This document shows positions 1-8,324 of a stretch of 39,690 nt of DNA, one piece after another (the stretch's first letter is position 1; every line of letters starts with the position of its first letter). Origin of the DNA: Bacteroidales bacterium. Its GTDB lineage: Bacteria > Bacteroidota > Bacteroidia > Bacteroidales > UBA932. The stretch spans positions 1-39,690 of the forward strand of contig JAKSKI010000008.1 of NCBI GenBank assembly GCA_024401865.1. The letters are read 5' to 3'. A program made the translations under genes and the position numbers. The notes beneath the pieces are model-generated. The model made no database searches, had not been told where the DNA came from, and worked only from the letters and a program-made list of their open reading frames with translations.

Positions 1-408
1 CCCGGTACCGCCACAAAGAACCGCAACCGCCCCGCGACTCCGTATATCATCAAAAGCTCTCGAAAAATCCTCCTTGAAGCGGAACACATTATACCCTTCG
101 CCGGGATCGGCGACATCAATCAGATGATAAGGGACATCACCGTATTCTTCCAGATCCTTGCCAGTACCTATATCCATCCCGCGATAGACCTGACGGCTGT
201 CGGCCGAAATAATCTCAACTCCGCAGTGAAGCCGTTCCGCAAGCGCATGGGCCATCCTGACCGCAAAACCGGTCTTCCCTGAAGCCGTGGGCCCAAGCAC
301 CACAAATAGATCGATATCCCCGCTCCTCCAGCCTTCGGCGAGAGCCCCGAAGTCGAGTTCTTCAGGCTCCGGCAACTCTGCCATTATGGAATTGCTGCGA
401 TGCGCCAT
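1..408 (-). CDS. miaA: tRNA dimethylallyltransferase MiaA (N-terminal part, cut by window edge)
   Basis: MiaA transfers a dimethylallyl group to the N6 of A37 in tRNAs that read codons starting with U. Only the first 136 codons are present; the gene runs off the left edge in frame. Visible motifs are the P-loop GPTASGKT (about residues 40-47), then IISADSRQVYRGMDIGTGK, which is the family's conserved substrate-binding stretch, and LCGGTG at the window edge. The start chosen is the ATG at 408, two bases after the smpB stop codon; a second in-frame ATG at 384 is possible and would remove eight residues. The tight spacing suggests co-transcription with smpB. The call is firm although the C-terminal half cannot be checked. 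Confidence 0.95.
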   Translation of the reverse strand, partial: MAHRSNSIMAELPEPEELDFGALAEGWRSGDIDLFVVLGPTASGKTGFAVRMAHALAERLHCGVEIISADSRQVYRGMDIGTGKDLEEYGDVPYHLIDVADPGEGYNVFRFKEDFSRAFDDIRSRGAVAVLCGGTG

Positions 409-410
409 AA

Positions 411-863
411 CTATCCGCGTTCCATTTCGCGGCGCATATCCTTCTCTTTGATGGAGGCCCGCTTGTCAAACTCCTTCTTTCCCTTTGCCAGAGCAATGTG
501 AAGCTTGGCGTATCCGTTCTCGGCAATATATGCCCTGACTGCGACAATAGTGAGGCCCTTGGTCTTGACGGCCTGAGCCAGATGACGGAGTTCCTTCCTG
601 GTAAGAAGCAGCTTGCGGTCGCGTGCGGGCTCGTGACTCCCCCACCTGGACGCCCAGAAATATGTGGAGATATTCATTCCCTTGACATAGAGTTCTCCGT
701 CCACAAAATAGCAGAAAGCATCGGCAAGGGACGCTTTTCCGGCCCGCAGGGACTTGATTTCTGTCCCAACCAGCACAATTCCCGCCTCGTATGTCTCGAG
801 GAACTCATAGTCAAACGAAGCCCGTTTGTTGTTGATCTGTATCTTACTCTTTGCCTTTGGCAT
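411..863 (-). CDS. smpB: SsrA-binding protein SmpB
   Basis: SmpB binds tmRNA and brings it to stalled ribosomes for trans-translation. The 150-residue length is normal. The N-terminal part has the family pattern of an early [19 protein letters not shown] stretch followed by [18 protein letters not shown]. The basic tail ([24 protein letters not shown]) is the segment that becomes helical in the decoding centre. The ATG at 863 gives the usual start, MPKAKSK. It lies between the GH3 glycosidase gene (21 bp gap) and miaA (2 bp gap), all on the same strand. The tmRNA gene itself is not in this window. Confidence 0.97.
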   Translation of the reverse strand: MPKAKSKIQINNKRASFDYEFLETYEAGIVLVGTEIKSLRAGKASLADAFCYFVDGELYVKGMNISTYFWASRWGSHEPARDRKLLLTRKELRHLAQAVKTKGLTIVAVRAYIAENGYAKLHIALAKGKKEFDKRASIKEKDMRREMERG

Positions 864-884
864 ATTCCGGTCAAATCTTGTCTG

Positions 885-3188
885 TTACTGATGTCTGCCG
901 TATCGGGCAACCCTCCTGTCTCGGATGACGCCCTTCCAGTCGAGACCGAACGCATAATCATACACATTGCCCTCGCTGTCACGGTAACATTCCATATCGA
1001 AAGGCACGTCCTCCATCTGCGTCTCCACGGTCACCATATCGGCGGGAAGCTGCATGGGAAGAAGGCCCGAAGGCTCGACCACGCCGGCAATGATGTCGAG
1101 CTGCGCCTGGCGCTGCACTCCGAACGACAGGATGATGGCATCCGCCCAAGGTTCGAATTCAGCCACTACAAGAGGCTTCGATGCATCTATGGCCACTATC
1201 ACCGGCTTGTCCCCCATCTGCGTTCTGACCTCACGCACCTGCAGCATATCATCCCTGTTGGGCGTACTCACCGTCTTGCCCTTGTATGACCTGTCGGTAA
1301 AACTCTCCAGAGGATTGCCTCCGGCAAGGCTGACCTCACGGGCCGAATCGGCAGTATAGTCCTCATACTGCAGGCTCACAGGCACATAACCGTTGCCCCC
1401 GGCCTCGACGTCCCTTTCGTCGTAACCGATATTGAGACAGGGCTCATCTATCATCACTATGGCGAAATCCGCATCTTCCGGAGTGTCGGCGATCTCAAAA
1501 TATTGTGACAGGAGCCCGCGGCTCACCACGTAATCCCACCTGTCGACGGTATGCGCGTTCCAGGGCCCGAAGGTCTCCGGGAAATGACGCTTGGGCATAT
1601 AGACTCTGGCACCACGGGCCACAGGCAGCGCCTGACCGGCATTCTTGAGCATAATGACCGACTTGAGCTGGGCATCATATCCCTTCTGCATATGCTCGGG
1701 ACTGCCCACAATTCCGGAGGCCCGGGAATACCTGACATAAGGATTCTCAAATATACCCGTACGGAACATACTCACAAGCACCCTGTATGCCGATCTCTCA
1801 AATCTTTCCCTCGCGGAGAGGGTCCCGTATTCCTCCTCCCACATCTTATAGGCTTCCAGCAGCGGACCGGCATCATTGACACCTCCAAGCTGATCCACGC
1901 CGACCTTCAGGATGCGGAAGCATCTTTCGGCCTCGCTAAGGCCCTCCACTCCCCAGGGCTTGCCACGTCCCCAGCATCCCAGGTCCGTACAGTCGAATGT
2001 AACGTCCCAGTCCGTGCAGACGATACCGTCGAATCCGGCCTCCTCCCGAAGTTCCCGGCGGATGAACCTGTCGGAATAAGACAAGGCCACATTCTCCCCC
2101 GACGGATCCTGACCGTCAAGGATTGTATATCCGGTCATCACCGCCGCCACTTTGCCGCTTCCCCGCTTGAGTCGGAACACTCCGTCCGTATACGCCTTTT
2201 TGTGCAGGGCCAGATTGTCCCCGGGAAACACGGAATATTCTCCCGTGGCGAAATGTCCGTCACGACCGCCCTCCTGGGCACCGTAGCCGTACCAGTGCTT
2301 GGCCATCGCGTTGACACTGCCGTAACCCCATACTCCCGCGATACGTCTGTCCCTGGGGGAGGTCTGGAATCCGTCGCAGTATGCCCGGGCCATATCGGCG
2401 GTCAGCGCGGCATTCTCTCCGAAGGTGCCGTCAAAACGCCACCATCTAGGTTCGGTAGCTATATCCACCTGGGGAGAAAGGGCTGTCGTGATGCCCATCG
2501 CCCTGTATTCCTCCGCCATGATGCGGGCCGCACTTTCCATCAGACCGGGATCAAAGGTGGCGGCCATGGCGAGGGACTTGGGCCATACTGAAATCTCTCC
2601 ACCGCTGCCCGCTTCAAACTCCATATCGGATTTGGCGTGATGCCTGGGATCGGACAATATCGCCACCGGGACTCCGTGTGATATCTCCTCGGCATATGTC
2701 TGCACATTGTTGACCCAATCGGCCTCATCCCTGAGACTACCGGTAGCGGCAAGCAGGACGGAGCGCACCCCGTCCCTGCGAAGGAACACGAGCTGCTCAT
2801 CAGTCAGGTCCGAAGGTCTGGCGCCGCTTTCGCCGAACACCTTGCCCCCATAATGGTTGGCATTCGTGCCGGGGACATTCTGCATATGGCTGCATAGCAT
2901 CAGTCCGGCAAGTTCCTCTACGGACAGCCGGGTCACAAGATCCGAAGCCCGCTCTTCCGGACTCAGCCTCCAGTCTTCATAAGGATCGAGTTCACCGTCC
3001 TTGTCAAGGTCCCTGAAGCACCTGTTGTCCACCTCCAGAACCGATACCCCAGTACAGGTTCCGGTGGCTATTACGGGGCCTCTGCTCTGAACCGCATACA
3101 TCACCATATCCTCCATTTCGTAGGAGACATAATTGGTACAGGCGCACAGGCAGGCCAGGAACGCAGTCAGCAATACGGTCTTTTTCAT
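885..3188 (-). CDS. Glycoside hydrolase family 3 lipoprotein (beta-glycosidase)
   Basis: A secreted or lipid-anchored beta-glycosidase, substrate unknown (beta-glucoside or beta-xyloside are common in the family). The N-terminus MKKTVLLTAFLACLCAC looks like a lipoprotein signal with two possible lipobox cysteines. GH3 hallmarks are the KHWYGYG loop near residue 297, and VCTDWD near residues 390-395, whose first Asp (about 393) fits the catalytic nucleophile. A C-terminal alpha/beta domain follows. A perfect EF-hand-like loop (DLDKDGELDPYE, about residues 60-71) precedes the barrel. I start at ATG 3188, one base after the trmB stop; a TTG nine bases further upstream is possible but less likely. 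No SusC/D pair is nearby, so it does not look like part of a polysaccharide utilisation locus. Length (767 residues) is normal. Confidence 0.9.
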   Translation of the reverse strand: MKKTVLLTAFLACLCACTNYVSYEMEDMVMYAVQSRGPVIATGTCTGVSVLEVDNRCFRDLDKDGELDPYEDWRLSPEERASDLVTRLSVEELAGLMLCSHMQNVPGTNANHYGGKVFGESGARPSDLTDEQLVFLRRDGVRSVLLAATGSLRDEADWVNNVQTYAEEISHGVPVAILSDPRHHAKSDMEFEAGSGGEISVWPKSLAMAATFDPGLMESAARIMAEEYRAMGITTALSPQVDIATEPRWWRFDGTFGENAALTADMARAYCDGFQTSPRDRRIAGVWGYGSVNAMAKHWYGYGAQEGGRDGHFATGEYSVFPGDNLALHKKAYTDGVFRLKRGSGKVAAVMTGYTILDGQDPSGENVALSYSDRFIRRELREEAGFDGIVCTDWDVTFDCTDLGCWGRGKPWGVEGLSEAERCFRILKVGVDQLGGVNDAGPLLEAYKMWEEEYGTLSARERFERSAYRVLVSMFRTGIFENPYVRYSRASGIVGSPEHMQKGYDAQLKSVIMLKNAGQALPVARGARVYMPKRHFPETFGPWNAHTVDRWDYVVSRGLLSQYFEIADTPEDADFAIVMIDEPCLNIGYDERDVEAGGNGYVPVSLQYEDYTADSAREVSLAGGNPLESFTDRSYKGKTVSTPNRDDMLQVREVRTQMGDKPVIVAIDASKPLVVAEFEPWADAIILSFGVQRQAQLDIIAGVVEPSGLLPMQLPADMVTVETQMEDVPFDMECYRDSEGNVYDYAFGLDWKGVIRDRRVARYGRHQ

Positions 3189-3189
3189 A

Positions 3190-3885
3190 TCAGTCAAGGA
3201 TAAACGACATATAGGTTATCTTGCACCCCTTCTCGAGGAACATCTTCTCATAAAATGTCTGAACCTCCCTCACGCCTTCCGGAACTGGAGTGTCGGAGCC
3301 GTAAAGGTCATCAGTACAAACCGTGACTTTCAGCCCGAGCCCTGCGCAGACTTCCTTGGTATATTCGTGCAGAAGGACCGAATCAGTCTTGAGGTGAATG
3401 GTGCCTCCCGGCTTGAGGAACTTGCGGTATCTGTCAAGGAACACCGGGGAAGTCAACCTCGAATTGGGACTCTTCGGCTGGGGATCCGAAAAAGTCAGCC
3501 ATATTTCCGACACCTCGGACGGGGCGAAATAGGCGGATATGAATTCTATTCTGGTCCTCAGGAACGCCACGTTGGGCATATTGTGCTCCGTGGCGTACTT
3601 TGCGCCCTTCCACAACCTGGCTCCCTTGATATCCACGCCGATGTAATTGCCGTCGGGATATCTGTTGGCAAGGTCTATTGTATATTCGCCCTTCCCGCAT
3701 CCCAGTTCGAGCACGATATCCCTATCGGGATCGCCTGCCGGGAAAAAGCGCTCGTTCCAATGCCCCTTCACGGGATGATCGGCCAAATTGGCATAACCGT
3801 CGGCAAGCACTTCCTCTGCGGACGGCTGAAGCAGACAGGAGAATGTCTCGTTCTCTGCGAATCTTCTCAGTTTATCGTGTCCCAT
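3190..3885 (-). CDS. trmB: tRNA (guanine-N7)-methyltransferase TrmB
   Basis: Makes m7G46 in the variable loop of tRNAs using S-adenosylmethionine. The class I methyltransferase glycine motif LELGCGKGEY lies at about residues 59-68, followed by the acidic end of strand 2 in YIGVDIKGARLWKG. The family-specific TFSDPQPK stretch near residue 130 corresponds to the DPWPK motif of other TrmB proteins. Near the C-terminus, EVQTFYEKMFLEKG matches the T-x-Y-E region that binds tRNA. Length of 231 residues is typical. The start overlaps the end of gldH by 14 bp, so the two are probably translated from one message. Confidence 0.94.
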   Translation of the reverse strand: MGHDKLRRFAENETFSCLLQPSAEEVLADGYANLADHPVKGHWNERFFPAGDPDRDIVLELGCGKGEYTIDLANRYPDGNYIGVDIKGARLWKGAKYATEHNMPNVAFLRTRIEFISAYFAPSEVSEIWLTFSDPQPKSPNSRLTSPVFLDRYRKFLKPGGTIHLKTDSVLLHEYTKEVCAGLGLKVTVCTDDLYGSDTPVPEGVREVQTFYEKMFLEKGCKITYMSFILD

Positions 3886-4300
3886 TGCGAGTGATTATCA
3901 GTCCCAATCCCCTGAATCCCCTGGGAGGGTCCTTTGGTCGGACAAGCAGCGTCCATACTCCCGCCTCCGTGGGGTGGATACCTGTCCTGTAATCCGCCTT
4001 GACTCCCTTGAGATTGCCACAAGGCATCCAGACTCTCTCCTCCATCCGTATGGAGTCTTTTGGACTTATCCAACTTATTTGCAAAGCTATGGATTCCTCC
4101 GGAATCTTACCCAGGGAGAATCTGTCCACCCTCGTATAGAATGCAATATCGTAAGTGGAGGATGAGTCCGTAAAGTCAAGGGCAAACTCATACGCCCCGT
4201 TCACGGCCTCTCTTCCGCTCACAAACAATTCCTCCGTTGCCGGCCTTGCACAGCAGGCCAGCAAAAGGCAGAGAGAGACAAGCAGGGAAGTTCTTGTCAT
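3872..4300 (-). CDS. gldH: GldH-like gliding-motility-family lipoprotein
   Basis: A small lipoprotein of the GldH family. In gliding Bacteroidota GldH is required for motility; homologues are also found in non-motile members, where the role is unclear. The sequence shows a clean lipoprotein signal, MTRTSLLVSLCLLLAC, with lipobox LLAC and Cys16, then a roughly 125-residue beta-rich domain ending GFRGLGLIITRNGTR. Context supports the assignment: it sits between ricT (4 bp ATGA overlap upstream) and trmB (14 bp overlap downstream). I recall gldH beside the PSP1 gene as common in Bacteroidales. No other gliding genes are present in this window. The family call rests on resemblance plus context and is moderately sure. 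Confidence 0.75.
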   Translation of the reverse strand: MTRTSLLVSLCLLLACCARPATEELFVSGREAVNGAYEFALDFTDSSSTYDIAFYTRVDRFSLGKIPEESIALQISWISPKDSIRMEERVWMPCGNLKGVKADYRTGIHPTEAGVWTLLVRPKDPPRGFRGLGLIITRNGTR

Positions 4301-5457
4301 TTCGCCTCCTTTCCGGATTTGCGGGAATGGTGGCGGCGGTTCTTCCCCGAGCCTCCTTTCCTGCGTTTGGGCGAATCGAAACGGCTGATACTGTCGTCTC
4401 CGACAGAAGTGACGAACTCGGGCGAAGCGGGTTCGGGCTCGTTGCGCAGAGACTCCGGCTTGATGCCGTTGCGGTTCATCTTGATGATTTCCCTGACCTC
4501 GGAAGCATCCAGAGGATACAGGTTGGCATCGGAAGTCTTGTCATAAGAGAAATACATAACCTCCGCGAGAATGTCTGTCTTGCGGAGATACGCCAGACCA
4601 TCCTCGAATTCGAGAGGCTCGTTCACGCGGGGAATGCGGGTTTGCGCATCCATATAATTGGCCACCTCGTAATTGAGACAGCACTTGAGCTTGCCGCACT
4701 GGCCGGCCAGTTTCTGAGGGTTGAGAGAGAGGTCCTGACAACGGGCGGCTGAAGTGGAAATACTCTGGAACGACGTGATATAATTGGCGCAGCACAGTTC
4801 GCGGCCGCAGATGCCGAGCCCTCCTATCAGGCCGGCTTCCTGACGGGCGCCGATCTGCTTCATCTCGATGCGTATCCTGAACTCCTCCGCAAACACCTTG
4901 ATCAATTGGCGGAAGTCCACACGGCCGTCGGCGATATAATAGAATATGGCCTTGGTCCCGTCTCCCTGGAACTCGACATCTCCGATTTTCATCTCCAGGC
5001 CCATCTCAGTGGCAATCTTGCGGGCCTGAATCATAGTATCCTGCTCGCGGGCGATGGCCTCCTGCCATTTCTCTATGTCATTCTGCCGTGCCTTGCGGTA
5101 TATCTTCCTGAACACGGTGGCCTCGGGGTCTGTACCGCGACACTTGAGCTGGCGTCCTACCACAGGGCCTTCGAGGGTGACGATGCCAAGGTCGTGTCCC
5201 GACTGCGCCTCCACAATCACGAGATCGCCGATCTTGACGTTCTGTCCCGAATCGTTGACATAAATGCCCTTCCTGGTATTCTTGAAACGGACTTCAAAAA
5301 AGTCGCGGAAAGTGCCGTCCTTGACCCCCTTGAGGAAATCATTGTCGGAGAGTTTGCAGCAACCGGGCCGATAGGTGCAGTTGGTCTCACCCGTCTGCGC
5401 ATCGTGGCTGACAGCGCAGCCACGGAAACAATCAAAATGTATGGTTTCGTTGTCCAT
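4297..5457 (-). CDS. ricT: PSP1-domain regulatory protein RicT
   Basis: RicT (formerly YaaT) carries the PSP1 C-terminal domain. In Bacillus it works with RicA and RicF in an Fe-S containing complex that promotes RNA processing; its role in Bacteroidota is not established. The cysteine pattern is clear: GLGICGRELCC near residue 220 and QCGKLKCCLNYE near residue 260, the classical RicT signature. An extra cysteine-rich N-terminus (Cys at about 10, 14, 27, 33 and 34) precedes the domain, and the C-terminal tail is basic and disordered-looking (SPKRRKGGSGKNRRHHS). It follows holB after a 5 bp gap and overlaps gldH by 4 bp, so it is probably in one operon. Confidence 0.88.
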   Translation of the reverse strand: MDNETIHFDCFRGCAVSHDAQTGETNCTYRPGCCKLSDNDFLKGVKDGTFRDFFEVRFKNTRKGIYVNDSGQNVKIGDLVIVEAQSGHDLGIVTLEGPVVGRQLKCRGTDPEATVFRKIYRKARQNDIEKWQEAIAREQDTMIQARKIATEMGLEMKIGDVEFQGDGTKAIFYYIADGRVDFRQLIKVFAEEFRIRIEMKQIGARQEAGLIGGLGICGRELCCANYITSFQSISTSAARCQDLSLNPQKLAGQCGKLKCCLNYEVANYMDAQTRIPRVNEPLEFEDGLAYLRKTDILAEVMYFSYDKTSDANLYPLDASEVREIIKMNRNGIKPESLRNEPEPASPEFVTSVGDDSISRFDSPKRRKGGSGKNRRHHSRKSGKEAK

Positions 5458-5462
5458 CTTAT

Positions 5463-6374
5463 CTACAGATGAAGATATAGCCTGTCCACCAGGTCAGTAA
5501 ACAATATCTTCGGATTAACGTTACGGTCAATAAGCATCGCGGCCCTGTTGAAATCCGACATGGCCGCACGCGGAAAGGTCTTCTTGAACGAACCGGCCCA
5601 CCCGGCCGCCTCGGCATCGTCCCCCACAAGGGAAGCCATACCCTGTTGGATGAGGAACATCCTGCGAAGACACTCGCAGGCAAATTTACAAAAAGCTTTT
5701 GAACTTTCCTTCGAAGGCATCGAAGCAATCGATTCCGCCACATCGAGGGCAGCGGCCAGATCCCTTGACGCAAGCGCCGACATCAGGGCCGGGAACTCCT
5801 CAAAGCGTGCTGAAAATCCTGTGACCGACTCGGGAATGACCCTTATCACCTGGCATCTGGACCTGATGGTCTGCAACACCTTCTCGGGAGAATGGGTGAT
5901 AAACACGAACTGAGTCAATGAGGGCGGTTCCTCGACAAGTTTGAGCAGACGGTTGGCCGCTTCTGCATTCATCTTCTCCGGGAGATAGATGACCGCCGAC
6001 CTGTATCCGCCTTCCAATGCGCTCAAGCCCATAGTCTCAAGCAGAGCCTTGGCTTCGGGCACGGCTATCAGAGCCGATTTGCCGTCAGCTCCGAGAGCCT
6101 CATACAAATCGTTCTCAGTAAATCCGGGATTTGCAGTCACAAGGGAGCGCCACTCTTCAAGAAGATCCTCCGAAAGGTGTTTGGAGCCCACCGGGAACAG
6201 GAAATGCACGTCAGGGTGTATGATCCGACGCACCTTGCCGTCATCCCCGTACAGATGACAAAGGAAATCCAGCGCGATACCCAATGCTCCGCCACCGTCA
6301 TCCTCGTGGAGCATAATGGCGTGGGGCACACGGCCCGAATCCACCATAGAGAACAGTGTTTCGCGCAGTGTCAT
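5463..6374 (-). CDS. holB: DNA polymerase III delta-prime-type clamp-loader subunit
   Basis: A clamp-loader AAA+ family protein that helps load the sliding clamp on DNA. The 303-residue protein begins MTLRETLFSMVDSGRVPHA, the usual opening in which VPHA precedes the nucleotide-binding strand. The P-loop itself is degenerate: HEDDGGGALG replaces the GPxGxGK motif. This loss is known in delta-prime subunits, which do not hydrolyse ATP. Further family features are the EKMNAEAANRLLKLVEEPP box II-like stretch and the sensor-1 segment FVFITHSPEKVLQTIRSRCQ. Its start overlaps the end of the polyprenyl synthase gene by 4 bp (ATGA), and ricT follows after 5 bp. I see no zinc-finger cysteines. Confidence 0.88.
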   Translation of the reverse strand: MTLRETLFSMVDSGRVPHAIMLHEDDGGGALGIALDFLCHLYGDDGKVRRIIHPDVHFLFPVGSKHLSEDLLEEWRSLVTANPGFTENDLYEALGADGKSALIAVPEAKALLETMGLSALEGGYRSAVIYLPEKMNAEAANRLLKLVEEPPSLTQFVFITHSPEKVLQTIRSRCQVIRVIPESVTGFSARFEEFPALMSALASRDLAAALDVAESIASMPSKESSKAFCKFACECLRRMFLIQQGMASLVGDDAEAAGWAGSFKKTFPRAAMSDFNRAAMLIDRNVNPKILFTDLVDRLYLHL

Positions 6375-7339
6375 ACCCTTCTGAAAGCATTATAGCGTAC
6401 AAGTTCCACAAGCATATCCTTCTCCACTGACGCAGGCAGGGGTACAAGCGCCTCCTCCGCCCTGGAGATGAAACCGTCCAGGCGCACGGCAGCCTTTTCT
6501 ATCCCGTGATTGTCGTAAACAAAGCGCCTCACTTCGCTGCAATAATCCGGGTGGTTGCGGATATCCCTTATCATCCCTCTGACTTCCTCCACGCGATCCG
6601 AGGATTTCAGGGCCTCGAGAAGGGGAAGCGTTATCTTCTGCTCGGCCACATCGACGCCGACCGGCTTGCCCAGGGACTCGTCTCCGGCATAATCCAGTAT
6701 GTCATCCTTTATCTGGAAGGCGATGCCCGCATTGGCCGCATAACTGCGGGCGGCATCGATATATTTCGGGCAGCCTCCTGCCGAAATGGCTCCCAACACG
6801 CAGGTCGCCTCAAACAGAGAAGCCGTCTTGCAATATATTATCCTCAAATAGTCCTCCTCTGAAGTATCTGCCGTACCTGCCTTCTCCATCTGCAGGATCT
6901 CCCCTTCGGCAAGATCCGACAAAGTCTTCGAGAACAGCTTCATCACGTCATCCCTGTTGCCTGAGGAAGAAATAAGTTCCACGGCCTTGGAAAGCCAGAA
7001 ATCCCCTATGAGCACAGCCGCTCCGGAGCCCAGCAGGGACATCACCGAAGGTCTCCCGCGCCGTTCCAGGCTGCCGTCAGTGACATCGTCATGCATCAAA
7101 GTCGCATTATGCAGCATCTCCGAAGCCGCGGCGAAGCGTATGCTGTCCTCATCCGGCTTCCCGCAGGCACGGGCCATAAGCAGTGAGAGCATAGGGCGCA
7201 GCATCTTCCCCATATTGTCCATAATGCTGCAGTTGGTCTTGTCCAGAAGCGGCACGCACGAAGACAGGGACTGCCTCATAAGCCCCGTCATACGGGTCCA
7301 TTCGGGATCCAGGAGACTTATGATTCTGCGTCTGTCCAT
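6371..7339 (-). CDS. Trans-type polyprenyl diphosphate synthase (octaprenyl-like)
   Basis: Condenses isopentenyl diphosphate units into a long polyprenyl diphosphate, most likely the side chain of menaquinone. Both aspartate-rich motifs are intact: DDVTD at residues 84-88 and DDILD at 212-216. The KMLRP element that binds diphosphate is at 45-49, and the length of 322 residues fits the long-chain synthases (ispB/hepT type). The chain-length-determining residues before the first motif are M-L-H-N-A-T-L-M-H, without the aromatic pair seen in farnesyl synthases, consistent with a long product. It shares a 4 bp overlap with holB and follows the outer-membrane protein gene after an 18 bp gap. Confidence 0.93.
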   Translation of the reverse strand: MDRRRIISLLDPEWTRMTGLMRQSLSSCVPLLDKTNCSIMDNMGKMLRPMLSLLMARACGKPDEDSIRFAAASEMLHNATLMHDDVTDGSLERRGRPSVMSLLGSGAAVLIGDFWLSKAVELISSSGNRDDVMKLFSKTLSDLAEGEILQMEKAGTADTSEEDYLRIIYCKTASLFEATCVLGAISAGGCPKYIDAARSYAANAGIAFQIKDDILDYAGDESLGKPVGVDVAEQKITLPLLEALKSSDRVEEVRGMIRDIRNHPDYCSEVRRFVYDNHGIEKAAVRLDGFISRAEEALVPLPASVEKDMLVELVRYNAFRRV

Positions 7340-7357
7340 CGGCTGGAGAATATGGAT

Positions 7358-7969
7358 TTAGAATATCAGCGCTGCCGAGACTTTCAGTCCGGAAGACTTG
7401 CCGTCCAGAATCTGCTTCGGCACCTCGCCCAGACTGCTGAATTCGGAGCCGGCAAAATCCCAGATGTACCTTGCCGAGACCTGGATATGGGAGAACAACT
7501 CCACTCCGGCGCCCAGTCCGACACCGTAGCGGAACCTTTTGGCGTCTCCCCAGTCGCTGACTCCTGTCCAATCGGAGCCGCCCTCCTGGTACTGTCTGGA
7601 AATGGCATAGGATACGAAAGGTTCCCCTATTGCCATGAGGTCCAATATTTTCGGGAGGAGGGGGACATGCAGCTGAATCTGAACCGGGATTTCAAGATAC
7701 GAAGTACGCTCCTTGAGATTCCAGTTGCCGTCCTTCAATTCCTGGAAGGTCATTCCTTTGACATTGTAGACGAGCGCAGGCAGCAGGGCAAACGCGGGCC
7801 CCAGTCTGCAACAGGCTCCCACTCCCACGTGGAACTGGCTGAAGTTCTCTGTCTTGACGGACTCGGACCATTTGCCCGTGGTGGTTGTAAGACCGCCGAT
7901 CACGGTAAACTGGGCATTCGCGCAAAGGCAGAACGCCAGCATAGCAAACAATGCCGCCAATTTCTTCAT
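7358..7969 (-). CDS. Outer-membrane beta-barrel protein (PorT-like small barrel)
   Basis: A predicted small outer-membrane barrel of unknown function. It has a clear Sec signal, MKKLAALFAMLAFCLCANA, with cleavage likely after ANA, followed by alternating short beta strands with aromatic ends and a final strand ending in phenylalanine (SAALIF), as expected for recognition by the barrel-assembly machinery. At 203 residues it resembles the outer_membrane_beta-barrel/PorT-like families of Bacteroidota. Its ATG begins immediately next to the trxA stop codon (0 bp gap), so it is probably transcribed with trxA and the polyprenyl synthase gene. Substrate or partner cannot be inferred. Confidence 0.8.
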   Translation of the reverse strand: MKKLAALFAMLAFCLCANAQFTVIGGLTTTTGKWSESVKTENFSQFHVGVGACCRLGPAFALLPALVYNVKGMTFQELKDGNWNLKERTSYLEIPVQIQLHVPLLPKILDLMAIGEPFVSYAISRQYQEGGSDWTGVSDWGDAKRFRYGVGLGAGVELFSHIQVSARYIWDFAGSEFSSLGEVPKQILDGKSSGLKVSAALIF

Positions 7970-8284
7970 TTACAGCAGCTCGTTGAGTTTGGCCTCTATG
8001 TCGGCTCTGGACACCAGGCCGGAAGTGCGGGCTACGGCTTCACCGTTCTTGAAATATATGAGCGTGGGGATATTGCGTATGCCGAAACGGTCACAGATAT
8101 CTTCGCAATCGTCCACGTTGCACTTGGCAACGATGGCCCTGCCTTCATATTCGGAAGCAATTTCATCCACGGTGGGGCCAAGCACGCGGCAGGGACCGCA
8201 CCATACCGCCCAGAAATCCACGAGAACCGGCTTGTCCGAAGCCAGTATCTCTTCGATATTGTTGGCTGTAATAACTTTTTCCAT
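7970..8284 (-). CDS. trxA: Thioredoxin
   Basis: A 104-residue thioredoxin for disulfide reduction in the cytoplasm. The active site WCGPC has cysteines 29 and 32, preceded by VLVDFWAV; the cis-proline loop reads IRNIPTLIYF. The start is ATG 8284, giving MEKVITANN; longer readings would run into the upstream gene and lack homology. No signal peptide is seen, so it is cytoplasmic rather than one of the many periplasmic TlpA-like proteins of this phylum. A promoter match at 8290-8297 ends 5 bp from the start codon, so trxA probably heads its own transcript. Confidence 0.96.
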   Translation of the reverse strand: MEKVITANNIEEILASDKPVLVDFWAVWCGPCRVLGPTVDEIASEYEGRAIVAKCNVDDCEDICDRFGIRNIPTLIYFKNGEAVARTSGLVSRADIEAKLNELL

Positions 8285-8289
8285 AACCC

Positions 8290-8324
8290 CAAAGTTAGTA
8301 AATACTTTCGATATTCCACACAAA
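8290..8324 (-). promoter_or_regulatory. Promoter for trxA, -7 element built on an upstream stop codon
   Basis: On the minus strand TAACTTTG (8290-8297) exactly matches the Bacteroidota -7 consensus TAnnTTTG; its first three bases are the TAA stop of the PII-like gene. A TTTG at 8321-8324, 23 bp away, may serve as the -33 element, though this spacing is long. The start codon is only 5 bp downstream, so the leader would be almost absent. Confidence 0.55.

Noticed and set aside
1551..2591. A 346-codon open frame on the plus strand opposite the GH3 gene
   Set aside because: It lies wholly antisense to a protein with clear GH3 motifs, and shows no recognisable domain. High GC content produces many such mirror frames here.
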